Assembly (NCBI GenBank): GCA_947311845.1
Contig: CAMZMU010000089.1
Coordinates: forward strand, 18,795,491-18,859,490
From: Poa pratensis
Taxonomy: Eukaryota; Streptophyta; Magnoliopsida; Poales; Poaceae
Reading direction: 5' to 3'
Length of the DNA: 64,000 bases
Shown here one piece after another: positions 44,882-57,066 of the stretch (position 1 is the stretch's first letter; each line of letters opens with the position of its first letter). Both the position numbers and the translations under genes were made by a program. Below the pieces are notes generated by a model. That model searched no databases. It saw nothing but the letters and a program-made list of their open reading frames with translations, and was not told the origin of the DNA.

Positions 44882-46465
44882 TTATTTTGGATGTCTGTTG
44901 TGTTGGGCCGGTTGTTACATTTTTTTGTCTAACGTTTTTCATAATTCTCCTGTTTTTAATTACCTTTTTTGATTTTCCATTTTATTTTCCCTTGTTATTT
45001 TCTATTCCATTTTTTGTAACCAAATTGATTAACATTTGGAATATCTTTTACTATTAAATTTATGGGCGCACATCTATTATGCGCAAACAATGTTTTGCAT
45101 TACGGAGGTGGTGGCAGCTTTTAATTTATTTTTGTATGGAGTTACGTATACAAATACAATTGGTGTGCAATTGACCGAATTTGTCCTGTCACGGATGGTG
45201 TGGGAGTTGCATATGGGTTCCAACCGCATTTTTTTCGAAAAACAGAGAGCGGGTCCAAAAAAAAGATATTGGCCCTTGGGCACTGGGATTTCCGATGTAG
45301 CATTGTAGATGTTACATGACCTACGCGGCTACGCCTAATCGTGATGAATTGAAAAAAAGAAATCATAGATATGTTCATGCATCTCGGCTCCACCACATCC
45401 ACTAAGAATGACCCCAAAAATTGTAAATTATCACGGCCGATAGGACGACGAGGTGCCAAAGTAAACATTGTGAGCAGTATTATACTAACCAGGTATTCTT
45501 TTGGCCGCACTACATACCTACTGTTCCAAGGACAGTGGGGCGCAAGCAAGCCCACAGTAAACAAACCCGTAAAGAAATGGCAAGTTGGTCACCGCGCCGC
45601 TGATCATCGCGCACCAGCAACAGCTAGCACCACCACCCTCGCTCCCGGACGCGCCAAAAACGTCGCGGTGCTAGCTCATTTCCTTGATTCCTTCCGGGGG
45701 TCGTGGTGAGCGAACGGCCGGCTGGCGTCGCCGTCGCGGCGGATGGGTGCCATCCATGGCTGCGAGCCGCGGCTCGAGCTCGACGAACGAACGAGCTCTG
45801 TTGCGTTGTGCCTGTAGCGATCCGTGCGCTGACGCCTCGCTCCACGTGAAGGAGGGCCCCTCCTCCCGGGGGCGGGGGCGAGGGCGACGGCGGAGAAACG
45901 GGACGAGCCGCGGAGTCGCAGGCGGCCTCAGCCTTTTCTTCCCCGAGAGGCCGGGAGCCATTTATTCATCCGGTGCGTTTTTGTCTTGAGAGCGAACGGT
46001 GACGGGACGGTGGAGAGTGACGACGACCAGGGAACAGCAGCGGCCTCGCTTTTGGCGGAAAACGACCTGCTCGAGTGGCGCGGAGTGGGTTCTTGTTCGT
46101 TTGGATGGGGCCTGTCGCTGTGTCAGTCAGGACCCCAGGGACCTTCATCGCGCGCGCGGGAGAATGATTGGTGCCGCTTGCGAGATCTGGAGCCTGGATG
46201 CCGGCGGATATACCCTCCCTCCCTGGCACGAATATTCAATTTCATTACTACTACTAGAGTACGTGCTAGTACTAGTACACGAATCCAATATAAATTCAGG
46301 TTGGAGGTCAAAGATTCCAAAACAAAGATATAAATTCAGGATGGAGGTTTAGAAACTTTCACCTATGTTTTTTTTATACATTTATGTTAACCAAGGTGTG
46401 AGATGATGATTGAGACTTAAAAATGTCAATACAACGGCGAGGAGTTGAACGGATGGTGAAGAGAA
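44882..46465. other. Intergenic, no gene recognised
   Basis: AT-rich to about 45,540, then a GC-rich block (45,560-46,230) with overlapping Arg-rich open frames in several registers. None shows a domain or consistent codon use, so no gene is called. It may be a promoter or CpG-rich leader of a gene disrupted by the neighbouring CACTA insertion. Confidence 0.4.
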
Positions 46466-49400
46466 GGTTCACTAGTGGAGACAGGGTTTTCTGTCCCGGC
46501 CCGTAAGGGGCTTTAGTCCCGGTTCGCGAAGTAGGTCCATAGTCAAGTTCCCATATCTCCTCTATGTACCCATAATATGTGTCCTTCTGCCCATTGTCGT
46601 CTGTTGCATCAAAGCGGACACCACTGTTTTGGTTGGTGCTCTTTTTATCTTGGGCCTTCGTGTAAAATGTATTACCATTTATCTCGTACCCTTGGAAAGT
46701 ACATATAGTCGAAGATGGACACCTGGCCAACAAGTACAGCTGATCTCCAACAATGGTGTTATTCATGAGATGTATCTGCAACCAACTGCCGAAAGTCTTC
46801 TCGTGTTCCCCGTCACGGTTTTCGGAGCGTAGAATATTCTTGTGTCTCTCGATATACGGAGCCACCACGGTGGAATTGTGTAGAACTGTGTAGTGTGCTT
46901 GAGTGAAAGAATGCCCGTCCCTACATACCGTTGCTTTCCTTCCTAGTGTGCCTTTTCCAGTCAGCCTCCCCTCATACCGAGATTCAGGAACACCAATCGG
47001 CTTAAGGTCAGGAAGAAAGTCAACACAAAACTCAATGACCTCCTCTGTTCCATAGCCCTTGGAGATGCTTCCTTCTGGCCTAGCACGGTTACGAACATAT
47101 TTCTTTAAGACTCCCATGAACCTCTCGAAGGGGAACATATTGTGTAGAAACACAGGACCAAGAATTCTAATCTCTTCGACTAGGTGAACTAGGAGGTGCG
47201 TCATAATATTGAAGAAGGATGGCGGGAACAACAACTCGAAGCTGACCAGACATTGGACCACATCAATTTGTAACCCTGATAGACTTTCTCGATCGATTAC
47301 CTTCTGAGAAATTGCATTGAGGAATGCACATACCTTCACAATGGCCAGTCGAACATTTTCCGCTAGAATTCCCCTCAATGCAACCGGAAGCAATTGCGTC
47401 ATAAGCACGTGGCAGTCATGAGACTTTAGGTTTTGGAATTTTTTCTCTTTCATATTTACTATTCCCTTTATATTCGACGAGAAGCCAGACGGGACCTTGA
47501 TACTGAAAAGGACTTCAAAAAAGATTTCCTTCTCTTCCTTGGTAAGAGCGTAGCTGGCAGGCCCTTGAAACTGCCCTGGATGCATGCCGTCTCGTCCTTT
47601 ATGACGTTCCTGGTCCTCCCGTGCTTCGGTGTATCTTTTGACTTCCCATACAAGCCCAGGAAGCCTAGAATATTCACGCAAAGATTCTTCGTCAGGTGCA
47701 TCACGTCGATTGCGGAGCGGACCTCATGGACTTCCCAATAGGGTAGCTCCCAAAATATAGATTTCTTCTTCCACATGGGTGCGCGCTTATCAGCGCCGTT
47801 CGGAACAGGTTGGCTGCCAGGACCCTTTCCAAAGATTACTTTTAAATCCTTGACCATACCAAATACTTCAGCACCAGTACGGGTGACAGGCTTCGTCCGG
47901 GTTTCTGCCTTGCCATTGAAATGCTTGCCTTTTTGCCTTAAGGGATGCTTGTGCGGAAGAAAACGACGATTGTACGGGTACACATTCTTCCTACATTTGT
48001 CCAGATATATACTTTCTGTCTGATCCAAACAGTGCGTGCATGCATTGTATCCCTTGTTCGTCTGTCCTGAAATGTTACTAAGAGCAGGCCAATCATTGAT
48101 GGTTACGAAAAGCAACGCTCGTAGGTCAAATGTCTCCTGTTTGTGCTCATCCCACACACTTACACCTGGTTTGGCCCACAACTGCAAAAGTTCATCGACT
48201 AATGGCCTTAGGTACACATCAATGTCGTTGCCGGGTTGCTTCGGGCCTTGGATGAGCACTGGCATCATAATGAACTTCCGCTTCATGCACAACCAAGGAG
48301 GAAGGTTGTAGATACATAGAGTCACGGGCCAGGTGCTGTGACTGCAGCTCTGCTCCCCAAAAGGATTCATGCCATCTGTACTTAGACCAAACCATAAGTT
48401 CCTTGCGTCACCTGCAAAGTCCCCGAACTCTCTCTCGATTTTTCTCCACTGCCGACCATCAGCGGGGTGCCTCAACTTGTCGTCTTTCTTACGGTCTTCC
48501 ATGTGCCATCGCAACAACTTGGCATGCTCTTTGTTTCTGAACAGACGTTTCAACCGTGGTATTATAGGAGCATACCACATCACCTTGGCAGGAACCCTCT
48601 TCCTGGGTGGCTCGCCCTCAATATCACCAGGGTCATCTTTTCTGATCTTATACCGCAATGCAGTGCATACCGGGCATTTATCCATATTCTCGTACTTCTC
48701 ACCGCGGTAGAGGATGCAGTCATTAGGGCATGCATGTATCTTCTGCACGTCTAATCCTAGAGGGCAGACAAGCTTCTTTGCTTCGTACGTGCTGGCGGGC
48801 AATTCGTTCTTTCTTGGAAGCATCTTCTTCATTAGTACCAGCAACTTTTCAAATGACGAGTCAGTCACACCGGTCTCTGCCTTCCACTTCAGCAATTCCA
48901 GTGTGCTACCCAGCTTCTTCTGGCCATCTTCACAAGTTGGGTACAACAATTTGTTGTGGTCCTGTAACATCTGCTCGAACTGCAACCTCTCCTTTTCTGT
49001 GTCGCAGTCTCGCCTTGCATCAGAAATGACCTGACCAAGATCATCAACGGGCTCATCTGGTGCCCGTTCTTCGCCCTGACCTTCTTCTTCATTGTCTTCC
49101 ATTGCGGTATCAGCGTATTCAGGGAACATAGATCGGTAGTTGTCATCATCGTTCTCTTCTTCATCGCCGTCTTCCATCATAACCCCTCTTTCTCCGTGTT
49201 TGGTCCAAACACTATAGCCGGGCATGAAACCGGACCGAAGCAGGTGGCTCTGAATGACTCTTGAGTTAGTGTGATCCTTCACATTCCGACATTCACACAT
49301 GGACAAAACATAAAGCCACCCCCATGCTTGTTCGCCTCGGCCGCATCGCGAAAAGAATGCACGCCTGCTCTGTAAGCGGCTGTGCGTCGGTCACCGTACA

Positions 49401-49910
49401 TCCATGGATGGCTCATCTGCATCATACAACTATATATCAAACGCAATGACGATGCTAAAATTAGTACCGCACGGTGACCGACTAGAAAATAGTTGCTAAC
49501 CTTTTAGGACAAGTGGAAATAAAGAGGTGAAAGCTTAAGTGTGGCTCGGGCACCTCATATCATGTTTGTATTGTGTGAACTCAAATGGCATCACTCTAAC
49601 AGGCATTTCATCGAACACCTTGAGTGCATATGAAGGAGAAAAAAATAGCACTAGCCCACACCACCTCCACCAGGAAAAAAACAGAGTGAGTGGAGAGGGT
49701 GCTGGTGCCATATATATAGGGGTGCCAGCCCTTTTGTCCCGGGACTAAAGGGGGGCACAAACCCGGACAAAAGGGTCCTCACGGGCCGGGACAAAAGGGG
49801 AGAGGGGCGCCTGGGCTATTTCGGGCGACGTGGCCTGTCCATTTGTCACGGTTTGTAAGTGGACCGGGACTAAAGGGGTTGGACGAAAGGCCCTGTCTCT
49901 ACTAGTGGTT
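46466..49910 (-). mobile_element. CACTA (En/Spm) transposon, internally deleted
   Basis: Element 46,469-49,907 (3439 bp) begins CACTAGTGGAGACAGGG and ends CCCTGTCTCTACTAGTG, flanked by GTT on both sides (46,466-46,468, 49,908-49,910), the 3-bp duplication of CACTA elements. Subterminal regions carry repeated GGGACTAAAGGGG and TTTTGTCCCGG motifs. The transposase runs on the minus strand. Complete relatives are several kb longer; here the transposase reading frame runs directly into the terminal repeat. Confidence 0.92.
46534..49416 (-). pseudogene. CACTA transposase (Transposase_21 / TNP2-like), broken
   Basis: Begins ATGAGCCATCCATGGATG at 49,416 after a splice-like cag (MSHPWMYGDRRTAAYRAGVH). 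A one-base loss near 49,293 shifts frame at FMFCPC; the next frame carries NVKDHTNS and SGFMPGYSVWTKHGERGVMM, an acidic stretch, CPNDCILYRGEKYENMDKCP, and the Transposase_21 core LSTDGMNPFGEQSCSHSTWP and VTINDWPALSNISGQTNKG. A second one-base loss near 47,628 shifts into PASYALTKEEKEIFFEVLFS and the DUF4218 part (LVHLVEEIRILGPVFLHNMF, PFERFMGVLKKYVRN). DUF4216 stops at IWELDYGP, fused to the terminal repeat. Two shifts and a missing C-terminus make it inactive. Confidence 0.9.
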
Positions 49911-51032
49911 AGACATTATCATCGACACCGCCACCCGAAAAGATATCGTGATACCTTTTATGTATGTGGTGTCGTATTCTAATTTTGTTTCACTCAATAG
50001 GACAATAAATGTCACAAACGCGCAACTAGGGAGTAAACAATGGAACTCGCTCTAACAGTATACATATTTATAGATTCTCCTAACTACTGTATATAGATAA
50101 ACAAACAGACGCATACGCTTCACAACTGGATGAAGATTATTCATGACAGAGCTGCCTCTGTTTTGACATCTCTTGGCTCACTCCACTGCGAGTGCGACGG
50201 ATAGATCTTGACGTGCGCGCGTATGCTCTTTTTATGCCGCCGCATATTCCATCCGCTCCCGGGGCGTCCCTGCGGGTGGGAAGCTGACACCAAAAGGCCT
50301 GACGTAGACAGGACAAGAAGAAGACGGCGTTGTACATCGACAGATGCGGTCACCAGATGACAAAAATGGTGGGCGATGGTTTATGATCTGTGGTTGCACT
50401 ACACCTCTGCATGTCCCACGGAAAGTTGTAGTACTAGTGTACTTCAGGTTTCTTGAAACAAAACATAGAAAAAGAATCCCGCAATTTTGAAAAGGAAAAA
50501 AGCATACACGTCGAGACGAAATCTTTCCTCGTGAAATCTTGGTAGAAAAATACTCCATCCGTTCCAAATTAGATGTATTCCATTTATCCACATACGGATG
50601 TATCTATACGTAGGAGAACTGCAAAAATCATAAATGAGTTACTACTGGACAATAGGAAAAAATATCATGAATTATGGAAAGATCATGTTTTGTGTTCACA
50701 AATTTTTGGGATCCTTTACTTTGTTTGGCAACTTGCAGCGGCTACGTCAATGGTTCCTCTCCGAAGAAAAGGATACGTTAGCTTGGCATAATAGTCAGTG
50801 TTTTTTTTTAGCTCCCTGGGCACTTGGCCCGGTTGAGCCTGGTTTGGCGCGTGCGGCCTCTAGGCCATGTCGTTCAACCCCTTTGGTTGCCCGCAATTCC
50901 CGGCAACAGTGTTCGGTTACCCGCGTTACACGAGTGTATTTACTCAACTCAATATGGTTTGCACTCTTTGACTACAAACTTGGAGTAATTGCCATCGGCG
51001 CCACGGGAGTTACCTGTTTCAAGTAGATGCAA
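49911..51032. other. Intergenic with a half MITE
   Basis: No gene recognised. ACTCCATCCGTTCCAAATTA at about 50,551 is one Stowaway-like end without a clear partner. 50,240-50,365 is repeated in diverged form at 52,070-52,175 (CGGGTGGGAAGCTGAC against CGGGTGGAAAGTGACG; acgacagatgc in both). Confidence 0.5.
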
Positions 51033-51348
51033 GTGTTATGCCACCGTTAAAAATGGACCAAATAAAATCAAGGTCCATTGCTCGAGACTAGTTAAAAATG
51101 GACTGGTTGTTGGGGAAGAGATGAGGCGAAGGAAAACTAAAAAAAAAGGAGTTCGGTGTGTGCCTTGCAATCGGGAGGGGTCGCTAGTGCATCGGTTTTG
51201 GGCGTGTGCCCATGTTGTCAGTACATGGGAGCTAGTTCGGGAACAGTCCAATCTTGCACCCCGGTTTTGTAACGAACTTATTGTCATCTGTTTGTGCCGG
51301 TTCTCAATGAAGTCGCATCATTGAATTTCAAAAAAAAAAGGTGTTATG
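51033..51348 (+). mobile_element. 5'-truncated LINE with zinc-knuckle remnant and TSD
   Basis: GTGTTATG at 51,033-51,040 recurs after a poly(A) run at 51,341-51,348. The about 300-bp insert encodes GVRCVPCNREGSLVHRFWAC then AHVVSTWELVREQSNL, the zf-RVT end of a LINE ORF2, followed by a short 3' UTR. Confidence 0.8.
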
Positions 51349-51399
51349 TCACAGTCAAAAGAACCCAGCTTAGTCTTTATTATTAGAACGAGGCAATGG

Positions 51400-52075
51400 T
51401 GTAAATTCACTGAAGCCTTGTCGTTTATTGATCTCCATCGACAAATCCTAGCCTCATCCTAGATGCGATTACAAGAGACGCACCACCAATCAAGTAGGGC
51501 ACCACACATGCAACTGCTTTCGTCCATTTACTACGGGCAAGTGGATAAACACAATGGAGAATCCAATACAAAGTGATGATTAATTAGAGCACCCACACCC
51601 CACGTCCTACGATGCTGATTAGATTAGAGTATGCTGCTTGAATCCCTAACCATCCACTGTCTGCAGGCAGTGCCTTGGTTGATCCGTAGAGTATTTTTCG
51701 TGTGCTCCTTGGTACCAAAATAATCCTTTCAGGAAGCACACTGCACACAGAAGTCGGGGTATTCTTCGTGTGCTTCTACGAAAACTGGTTAGCATGATAG
51801 CGATAGTAAAAACTGAAAAACTGTTCTGAAGAATTAGATGCACAAACAGTTTTCGTACAATAATTGGAGCGTGACCCACCACCAGATCAGCTCTTGTACT
51901 AAACTGGTTGCCACTTGCTAGTTATTGTAATGAACTGATTGGCCCCACCTATCCACTAGGAGTAATATTTCTTTAAGAATTTGTACTAACCAGTAACCAC
52001 TAAATCAGATGAACATCAAATTATGCCTCACACAAAATCTAATTAAGCTAAAACAATGGTCATCATTCTATCCGC
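51400..52075. repeat. Non-coding duplicated segment, copy A
   Basis: Resembles 53,830-55,275 in the same order: AATCAAGTAGGGCA, TTAGAGC(A/G)CCCACACC, GATGCT(G/A)ATTAGAT, then later TAGTTATT..AATGAACT(G/A)AT and gcctcacac...taa-taactaaaa. No coding frame conserved between copies is evident. Confidence 0.65.
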
Positions 52076-52176
52076 TACCGGGCGTTCCGCGGGTGGAAAG
52101 TGACGCCGAAAAGCTATGACGTCGAGAGGAGTATACAACGACAGATGCATCACCTCTCACCAAATGACAAAAAAAA

Positions 52177-52411
52177 GAGCTCGTTTGGCACCCATAATTT
52201 CATTTCATTTGGCAGATGCCATCATTTCATTTCATTTGGAAAGTAAAATGACAAAATTAGAGATAGGAATTGGTACAACATACAATAGGCATTCGTTAGA
52301 ATTCCAAATGAAATGACATGTCCAATTCCATGCCAGCCAAACAGGTTAGGCATTGAATTATAAATGAATTTCACGATTCCGGCTCGAAATGATGTCTACC
52401 AAACGACCTCT
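52177..52411. mobile_element. hAT-like MITE (CTCGTTTGG / CCAAACGAC ends)
   Basis: GAGCTCGTTTGGCACCC at the left and GTCTACCAAACGACCTC at the right form a roughly 12-bp inverted pair. The interior has TTTCATTTCATTTGG twice and its inverse AAATGAAATGAC. No clear 8-bp duplication. Confidence 0.5.
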
Positions 52412-52653
52412 AATAGACTTTTTCGGGCGTTGCACGTCTCTCATGGCCATCGTTGTTACTAGAATAAAAAATGAGGTGAGAGCATGGTGTTTGGCCCGAG
52501 CCAGATTTTTGGGTAACGTAATTCCGGTAGAGTAACTTTTTTTTTCAAGTCGTAGGGCTTGTCCTACGCATATCTCCAAACTACTCCTTATTTAACAAAA
52601 ATGATCTAAAACAGTGTCGTAAGTACATGTGAGAAGTTGTTCCTCGTGTATTT

Positions 52654-52686
52654 CCTCCGACACTTAATTAGGATCGGAGGTAGTAA
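52654..52686. mobile_element. Minimal Stowaway-like palindrome
   Basis: TATTTCCTCCGACAC then TTAATTAGGATCGGAGGTAG, flanked by TA-rich sequence: only the two ends remain, fused. Confidence 0.4.
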
Positions 52687-53053
52687 ATCTTTTGTCTTGT
52701 TTTAAAAAAACTTGACATGAACAGTGACTTCGTGTACTGGTGGGTAAAGAGGAGCAGCCGAGTCGAGAAAAGGACATGTCCAATGAACATCGCTGCAGGT
52801 AGAAAAAGTGTGTGCCTGCCGAATCATATACCTTTCCAACTGTTCCGAGCCGGATTTTCACCCAAACAGGCCACCGAGCTTTACTCGAAGTAGAACATCC
52901 AACACTATTTTCACTACATCTGCAGGCACAACGAAAATATATCATGACTCACGCGCCTAGATCTTTCAACTATCTCACCAGCACAACAATGCCCCTTTTT
53001 TCGCGAGGAACCAGAGGTACTAGCTATAGGCTAAATCGTGGCAGACATAGAGG

Positions 53054-53239
53054 GTGTTTGGTTAGGCTTTTTTCTTAGCTTTTGGCTTTGTTTTATAAGC
53101 CCAAAACGCACCAAAATAGGTGCTTTTGGCTTTTGGCTTAATTAAACATTGCATAAGAGCCAAAAGCACCTATTTAGGTGCTTTTTTGCTTATACAAGTC
53201 AAAGACAAAAAGCAAGAAAAAAGCCGCCTAACCAAACAC
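53054..53239. mobile_element. MITE with GTGTTTGGTTAGGC ends
   Basis: 186 bp; GTGTTTGGTTAGGC at 53,054 has its exact inverse GCCTAACCAAACAC ending at 53,239. Inner arms AGGTGCTTTTGGCTTTTGGC / GCCAAAAGCACCT are also inverted. No target duplication recognised, so the superfamily is open (hAT-like ends). Confidence 0.75.
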
Positions 53240-54120
53240 AGCGATAGCATGCACAGAGCTATAGGATAAAGCAATGAAGCATGTCATCGAGCGAGACGTT
53301 CTGGCTTCCTGGTCTATTGGAGCTAGAAATATAAAAATGTAAATAAAAATCGTCTTTTAAAGTTTCATAACATTTCTATAAAAAATACGAAGATGTGATA
53401 TGCCTCTCTGCAATTTTCATATTGTTAAATGTGTTTGTTTGTGCGCTGCCAAAAAAGTGTTATAAGAACAAAAATTCATCTAGTATAAACCCACATGTTT
53501 TTATTTTTATCTAGCATGTAAATGATTATGTTTCTTCATAATGTTATGAAGACATGCAGATATCATCTACATGAACTTGTATTTTTTTTTGAAACTCTAG
53601 AATACTTTTTTAGTTTATTTTTAAAACCGGGTTCTAAGATCATTTTGTGATATCAGGATCTCATGTTTTCCTTGATATAGGTCATAACAATCCAACTCAA
53701 AATCAGCAAAATCCACCTCAAAGGGAGGGAATTATGTAAGTTTCATGAGAACATATAACATAAGGTTAGCATCCACAGAAAAAGAAAAGGAAACAAATAG
53801 GAAGTTAGTCTATTTAATTTGTTTTGGAAAGAATCGGCAAATGTTGTAAATTCCCGTCAAAGCTGAACCAGCCTTGTTGTTTGTTGATCTGCATCGACCA
53901 ATCCGACATGTGGGTACAGAAGAACCCGCCACTAAATCAAGTAGGGCATGATACATGAGACTGCTTTCTTTTATTTTCTCTGGCAAGTTGATGAACAATG
54001 GACTAAAATCCGGTAAAGTTGAGTAACGATTAGAGCGCCCACACCAGTGATGCTAATTAGATCATGGTGCATTGTCCATAAACTCGGACCGTAATCTCCA
54101 AACAATGTTGTGTTGGCTTA

Positions 54121-54437
54121 AGGGCATGTACAATGATTGAAAAGATGACTTTTTTCCTTTGCTTGTCATTTAGATAAGATATGGTAACATATTATACAAT
54201 GAATTATGTCTTAGTGTATATCGAGCAATTAGTGTTTTGATGCTTCTAAAACTAGTGATTAAAGTTAAACTAAAAAAGTAACTAACTAAGAGATGACATG
54301 TTGTATAAGAGAATTGTCTTATCTTCTTACTAAGATTATCTAAGAGAAGACAAAACACATTTTCCTATTTGTTTCTCTTCCAAGTCAACAATTATCCTAC
54401 GTGGTAATGCTAAGGTAAAACCATTATACATGGCCTG
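54121..54437. mobile_element. MITE with GGGCATGTACAATG-type ends
   Basis: Left end AGGGCATGTACAATGATT; right end AACCATTATACATGGCCTGA, inverse with a few mismatches. The interior contains repeated AAGAGATGACA / TTAGATAAGA phrases. This end type is common in grasses. Confidence 0.6.
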
Positions 54438-54521
54438 ACATGATCTGAAAATATAATGAAATCTACATTTTGCCATTTTTGTATATTTGTGACACATTTT
54501 ATCCTATTTAGAATTTCTTGT

Positions 54522-54708
54522 CATATTGTATGCACCAGTTTTCACATTGTGCATTTACCTCTTTTTTCCGGTTTTGGCTAGTTGGATCCACATATTTAGT
54601 ATATGTGGCTAGTTGGATCCACATATTGTATGCACCAGTTTTCACATTGTGCATTTACCTCTTTTTTCCGGTTTTGGCTAGTTGGATCCACATATTTAGT
54701 ATATGTGG
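54522..54708. repeat. Perfect 100-bp tandem duplication, 1.87 copies
   Basis: CATATTGTATGCACCAG at 54,522 and again at 54,622, with no difference seen over 87 shared bases through AGTATATGTGGC. The junction is at a short repeated GTGGCTAGTTGGATCCACAT phrase, itself a near palindrome. Confidence 0.9.
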
Positions 54709-55569
54709 CGGATAACCGAGTGCCAAATTGGAACCGTAAAATATGTTCCTTTCCAACGCTGACCTGCCACCGCACAAGCACATAACTCATCACACACGCA
54801 CCACATCGCAACTAAACATACTGACCAAGAGTACTCAAGATTAATTGACGGATGACTATCGGGGTCATTCATACCCATCACATGAATTAAGGAAATAATC
54901 AAAATTTATTTCTATTGATCTATGCAACTAGACGCATATACCACTTTCTTGCAATGTTTGGAGGTTCTTTGGGCTTACCTAAGAAACTATCCCTTGGTTT
55001 AAATTAGATTAGCAATTGTTTTGTCGAGCAAACAAATGGTGAGATTTGTGGGCACACGGATTTGGTTGATTGTGGATGGTTTGCTTGGCCCTTCCCAAGC
55101 ATTGCGGTGTCATCCTAGATCTACACAAACCTAGTTTCCACTTGATAGTTATTTACAATGAACTAATGGGGCCATGTTATCCACTCTTCTGCAAGTGGCT
55201 GCTCTAACCACTAATTGAACCCCAAGTTCTGCCTCACACCGTCTAACTAAAACTAAAAAATGCCATCATTTTCCAAGCGGACTTTCACTTGCACACCCCA
55301 TCTTCTTATTATCTAATCTATAATTGAGCATGACAGCCCGGACCCACCGGGTTGAGCTTTCTCCCCGAGTGATTATTGTTTGTTTTGATAATTCGATTCC
55401 TCGGTGCCAATGTTGCTTGCCCTCTCGATTACATCAGAGGTTAGCCCAGATTCCATCCATCTCCCATTTTTCTATTGTCATTGGGTTGATTGACCCTGTG
55501 CTTATGTCAGACACACTACAGAACTAGTTTAATTATAGTCATGATCACTTATTGCATCTCTCTTAACAA

Positions 55570-55661
55570 CTGTGATGCCTTTAGCTGTACAAAAAAAAAA
55601 CCTGTGATGCCTTTAGCTGTACAAAGGAAGAAAAAAAACGGTGATGCCTTTAACTCTAGTA
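55570..55661 (+). mobile_element. Two nested micro retro-insertions
   Basis: CTGTGATGCCTTTAGCTGTAC occurs at about 55,570 and 55,602, separated only by a poly(A) run. GTGATGCCTTTA occurs a third time at 55,641 after another A-rich tract. The pattern is that of successive target duplications with almost no inserted body. Confidence 0.65.
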
Positions 55662-56435
55662 AAGCCGCCGCCGCCGGTGATATCTGCAGCTTCATCGTCG
55701 CCGCCGGCAAAGATTCGACGGGTCCTCGCCTCCTCTAGGTGTCGTTCTGGCACTAGGAGGGGTGGGGACCTCAGACCTGCGCACGGCGCTTTTCGAAGGT
55801 CCTTAATGGTAGAGTTTGGTTTTGGTCGTCATCTTCTTCGTCAATGGAGATGGTATCGTCTGCAATAAGTGATCTTCCACGCTTCGTTCGACGGCGAGAT
55901 ATCCTTCCCGACGTCAATGGTGGCTTTGGAAGATTCAGTCTGTCTAGGTATGGTTCTTCAGATCTTGCTTCGCCAGATCAATCTTGAATTGTTTCTCATG
56001 GTTGCCGCGAGGAGGTTTGTACTCGCAATATCTATCCCGGCTACTACGTCTTCGGCAATGGTGATTCGTTCTCTCGGCTCCCAACGACGTCGACAAAGTG
56101 GTTCGGTTATTTGTCCCTGGAATACCAGTGGTGGTGCTCTTGCCGATGTTGCTTGATTAATTTAATGGCTGCGTGCGTGCACAAAGCCTTGGCATTGTTG
56201 CTCAAAATTAAAAAGGGAGAACCTTCGGTGGTATTCACAGGTCTGTGGTTTGGTGGTGTTGGCGTTGTTCTACGGCTGCCTTCAGAAAAGTACAAGATTG
56301 TGTCATGGATGAAGAAAAGGATTGAAAATCTCATAGATTTGTTAGTCTCTTTTATTTTTGTTTTTATAATCGATGTAATCGTGTACTTTTTGTTGGTTTA
56401 ATATATGTGGAAAATTCAAAAAAAAAAACTCTAGT
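55652..56435 (+). mobile_element. Poly(A) retroposon with 10-bp TSD
   Basis: The unit 55,662-56,425 (764 bp) ends in a run of A and is flanked by AACTCTAGTA at 55,652-55,661 and 56,426-56,435. It is GC-rich (GCCGCCGCCGCC) at the 5' end and AT-rich at the 3' end, like the element at 9,292-10,295. No recognised protein domain; non-autonomous LINE-type or retroposed RNA. Confidence 0.82.
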
Positions 56436-57060
56436 ACTCTGGAAGCTGCCGTTTCAATTGCCTTCCTGATTTTTCTCCACCAATATCCAACAGAACAATA
56501 CAATATAATATAACATAAAAAATCGTTAATTTCGTGCACCAATTATCCCAATATGCATCACAAACACACAAAACTATCCAACTTTGCACTTGCCGGTTAC
56601 CATTCCTGTTAACTCACGCACATGATTTCCAAGCATAATAGTGATTTTGCAGCATGTTACCGAACATTATTTCAGGATAGCAACACAAGGATTTGGCAAA
56701 TGTAGTAATTACTTGCAGCATTCCAAAGACATGATTACATCGACACACACCAAACCACAACCAAAAATGAATACCAGAAATGGTTGCTGGCGTTTTGTAG
56801 TGAAAACTACTGACCTCTCCTGCCCCCAATATAACAAAATAGTTGGAACTGACAGGGAGTTCATTTTAGAAAACATTGACAGAAAATCAGAAATAATCAA
56901 AACACAAAGAGAAAAATTCTACAAGCAAGGCTACACATTTAATAAGCCACCTGAAAGACCGAAGCACATCAGCCAACCAGAATGGAGTAAGAGTAGTACA
57001 AGAAAAGGAGTAGTGTAGTCACAAGGCACCAATGATTTGCAAGAAGAGTGATGGGACATT
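56436..57060. other. Upstream region of the PHR3-like gene
   Basis: AT-rich, with an open frame at 56,641-57,018 that has no recognised domain. Probably promoter DNA. Confidence 0.4.
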
Positions 57061-57066
57061 TTAGGC

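Larger units (their letters stand above)
53830..55275. repeat. Non-coding duplicated segment, copy B (with inserts)
   Basis: Diverged second copy of 51,400-52,075, expanded by a MITE (54,121-54,437) and a 100-bp tandem repeat (54,522-54,708). No gene recognised within it. Confidence 0.65.

Noticed and set aside
45671..45989. Arg/Pro-rich open frames on both strands of a GC-rich block
   Set aside because: No domain, no splice-consistent extension, and equal openness on both strands, which points to composition.
47433..49034. Multiple plus-strand frames of 80-113 residues
   Set aside because: Antisense shadows of the CACTA transposase.
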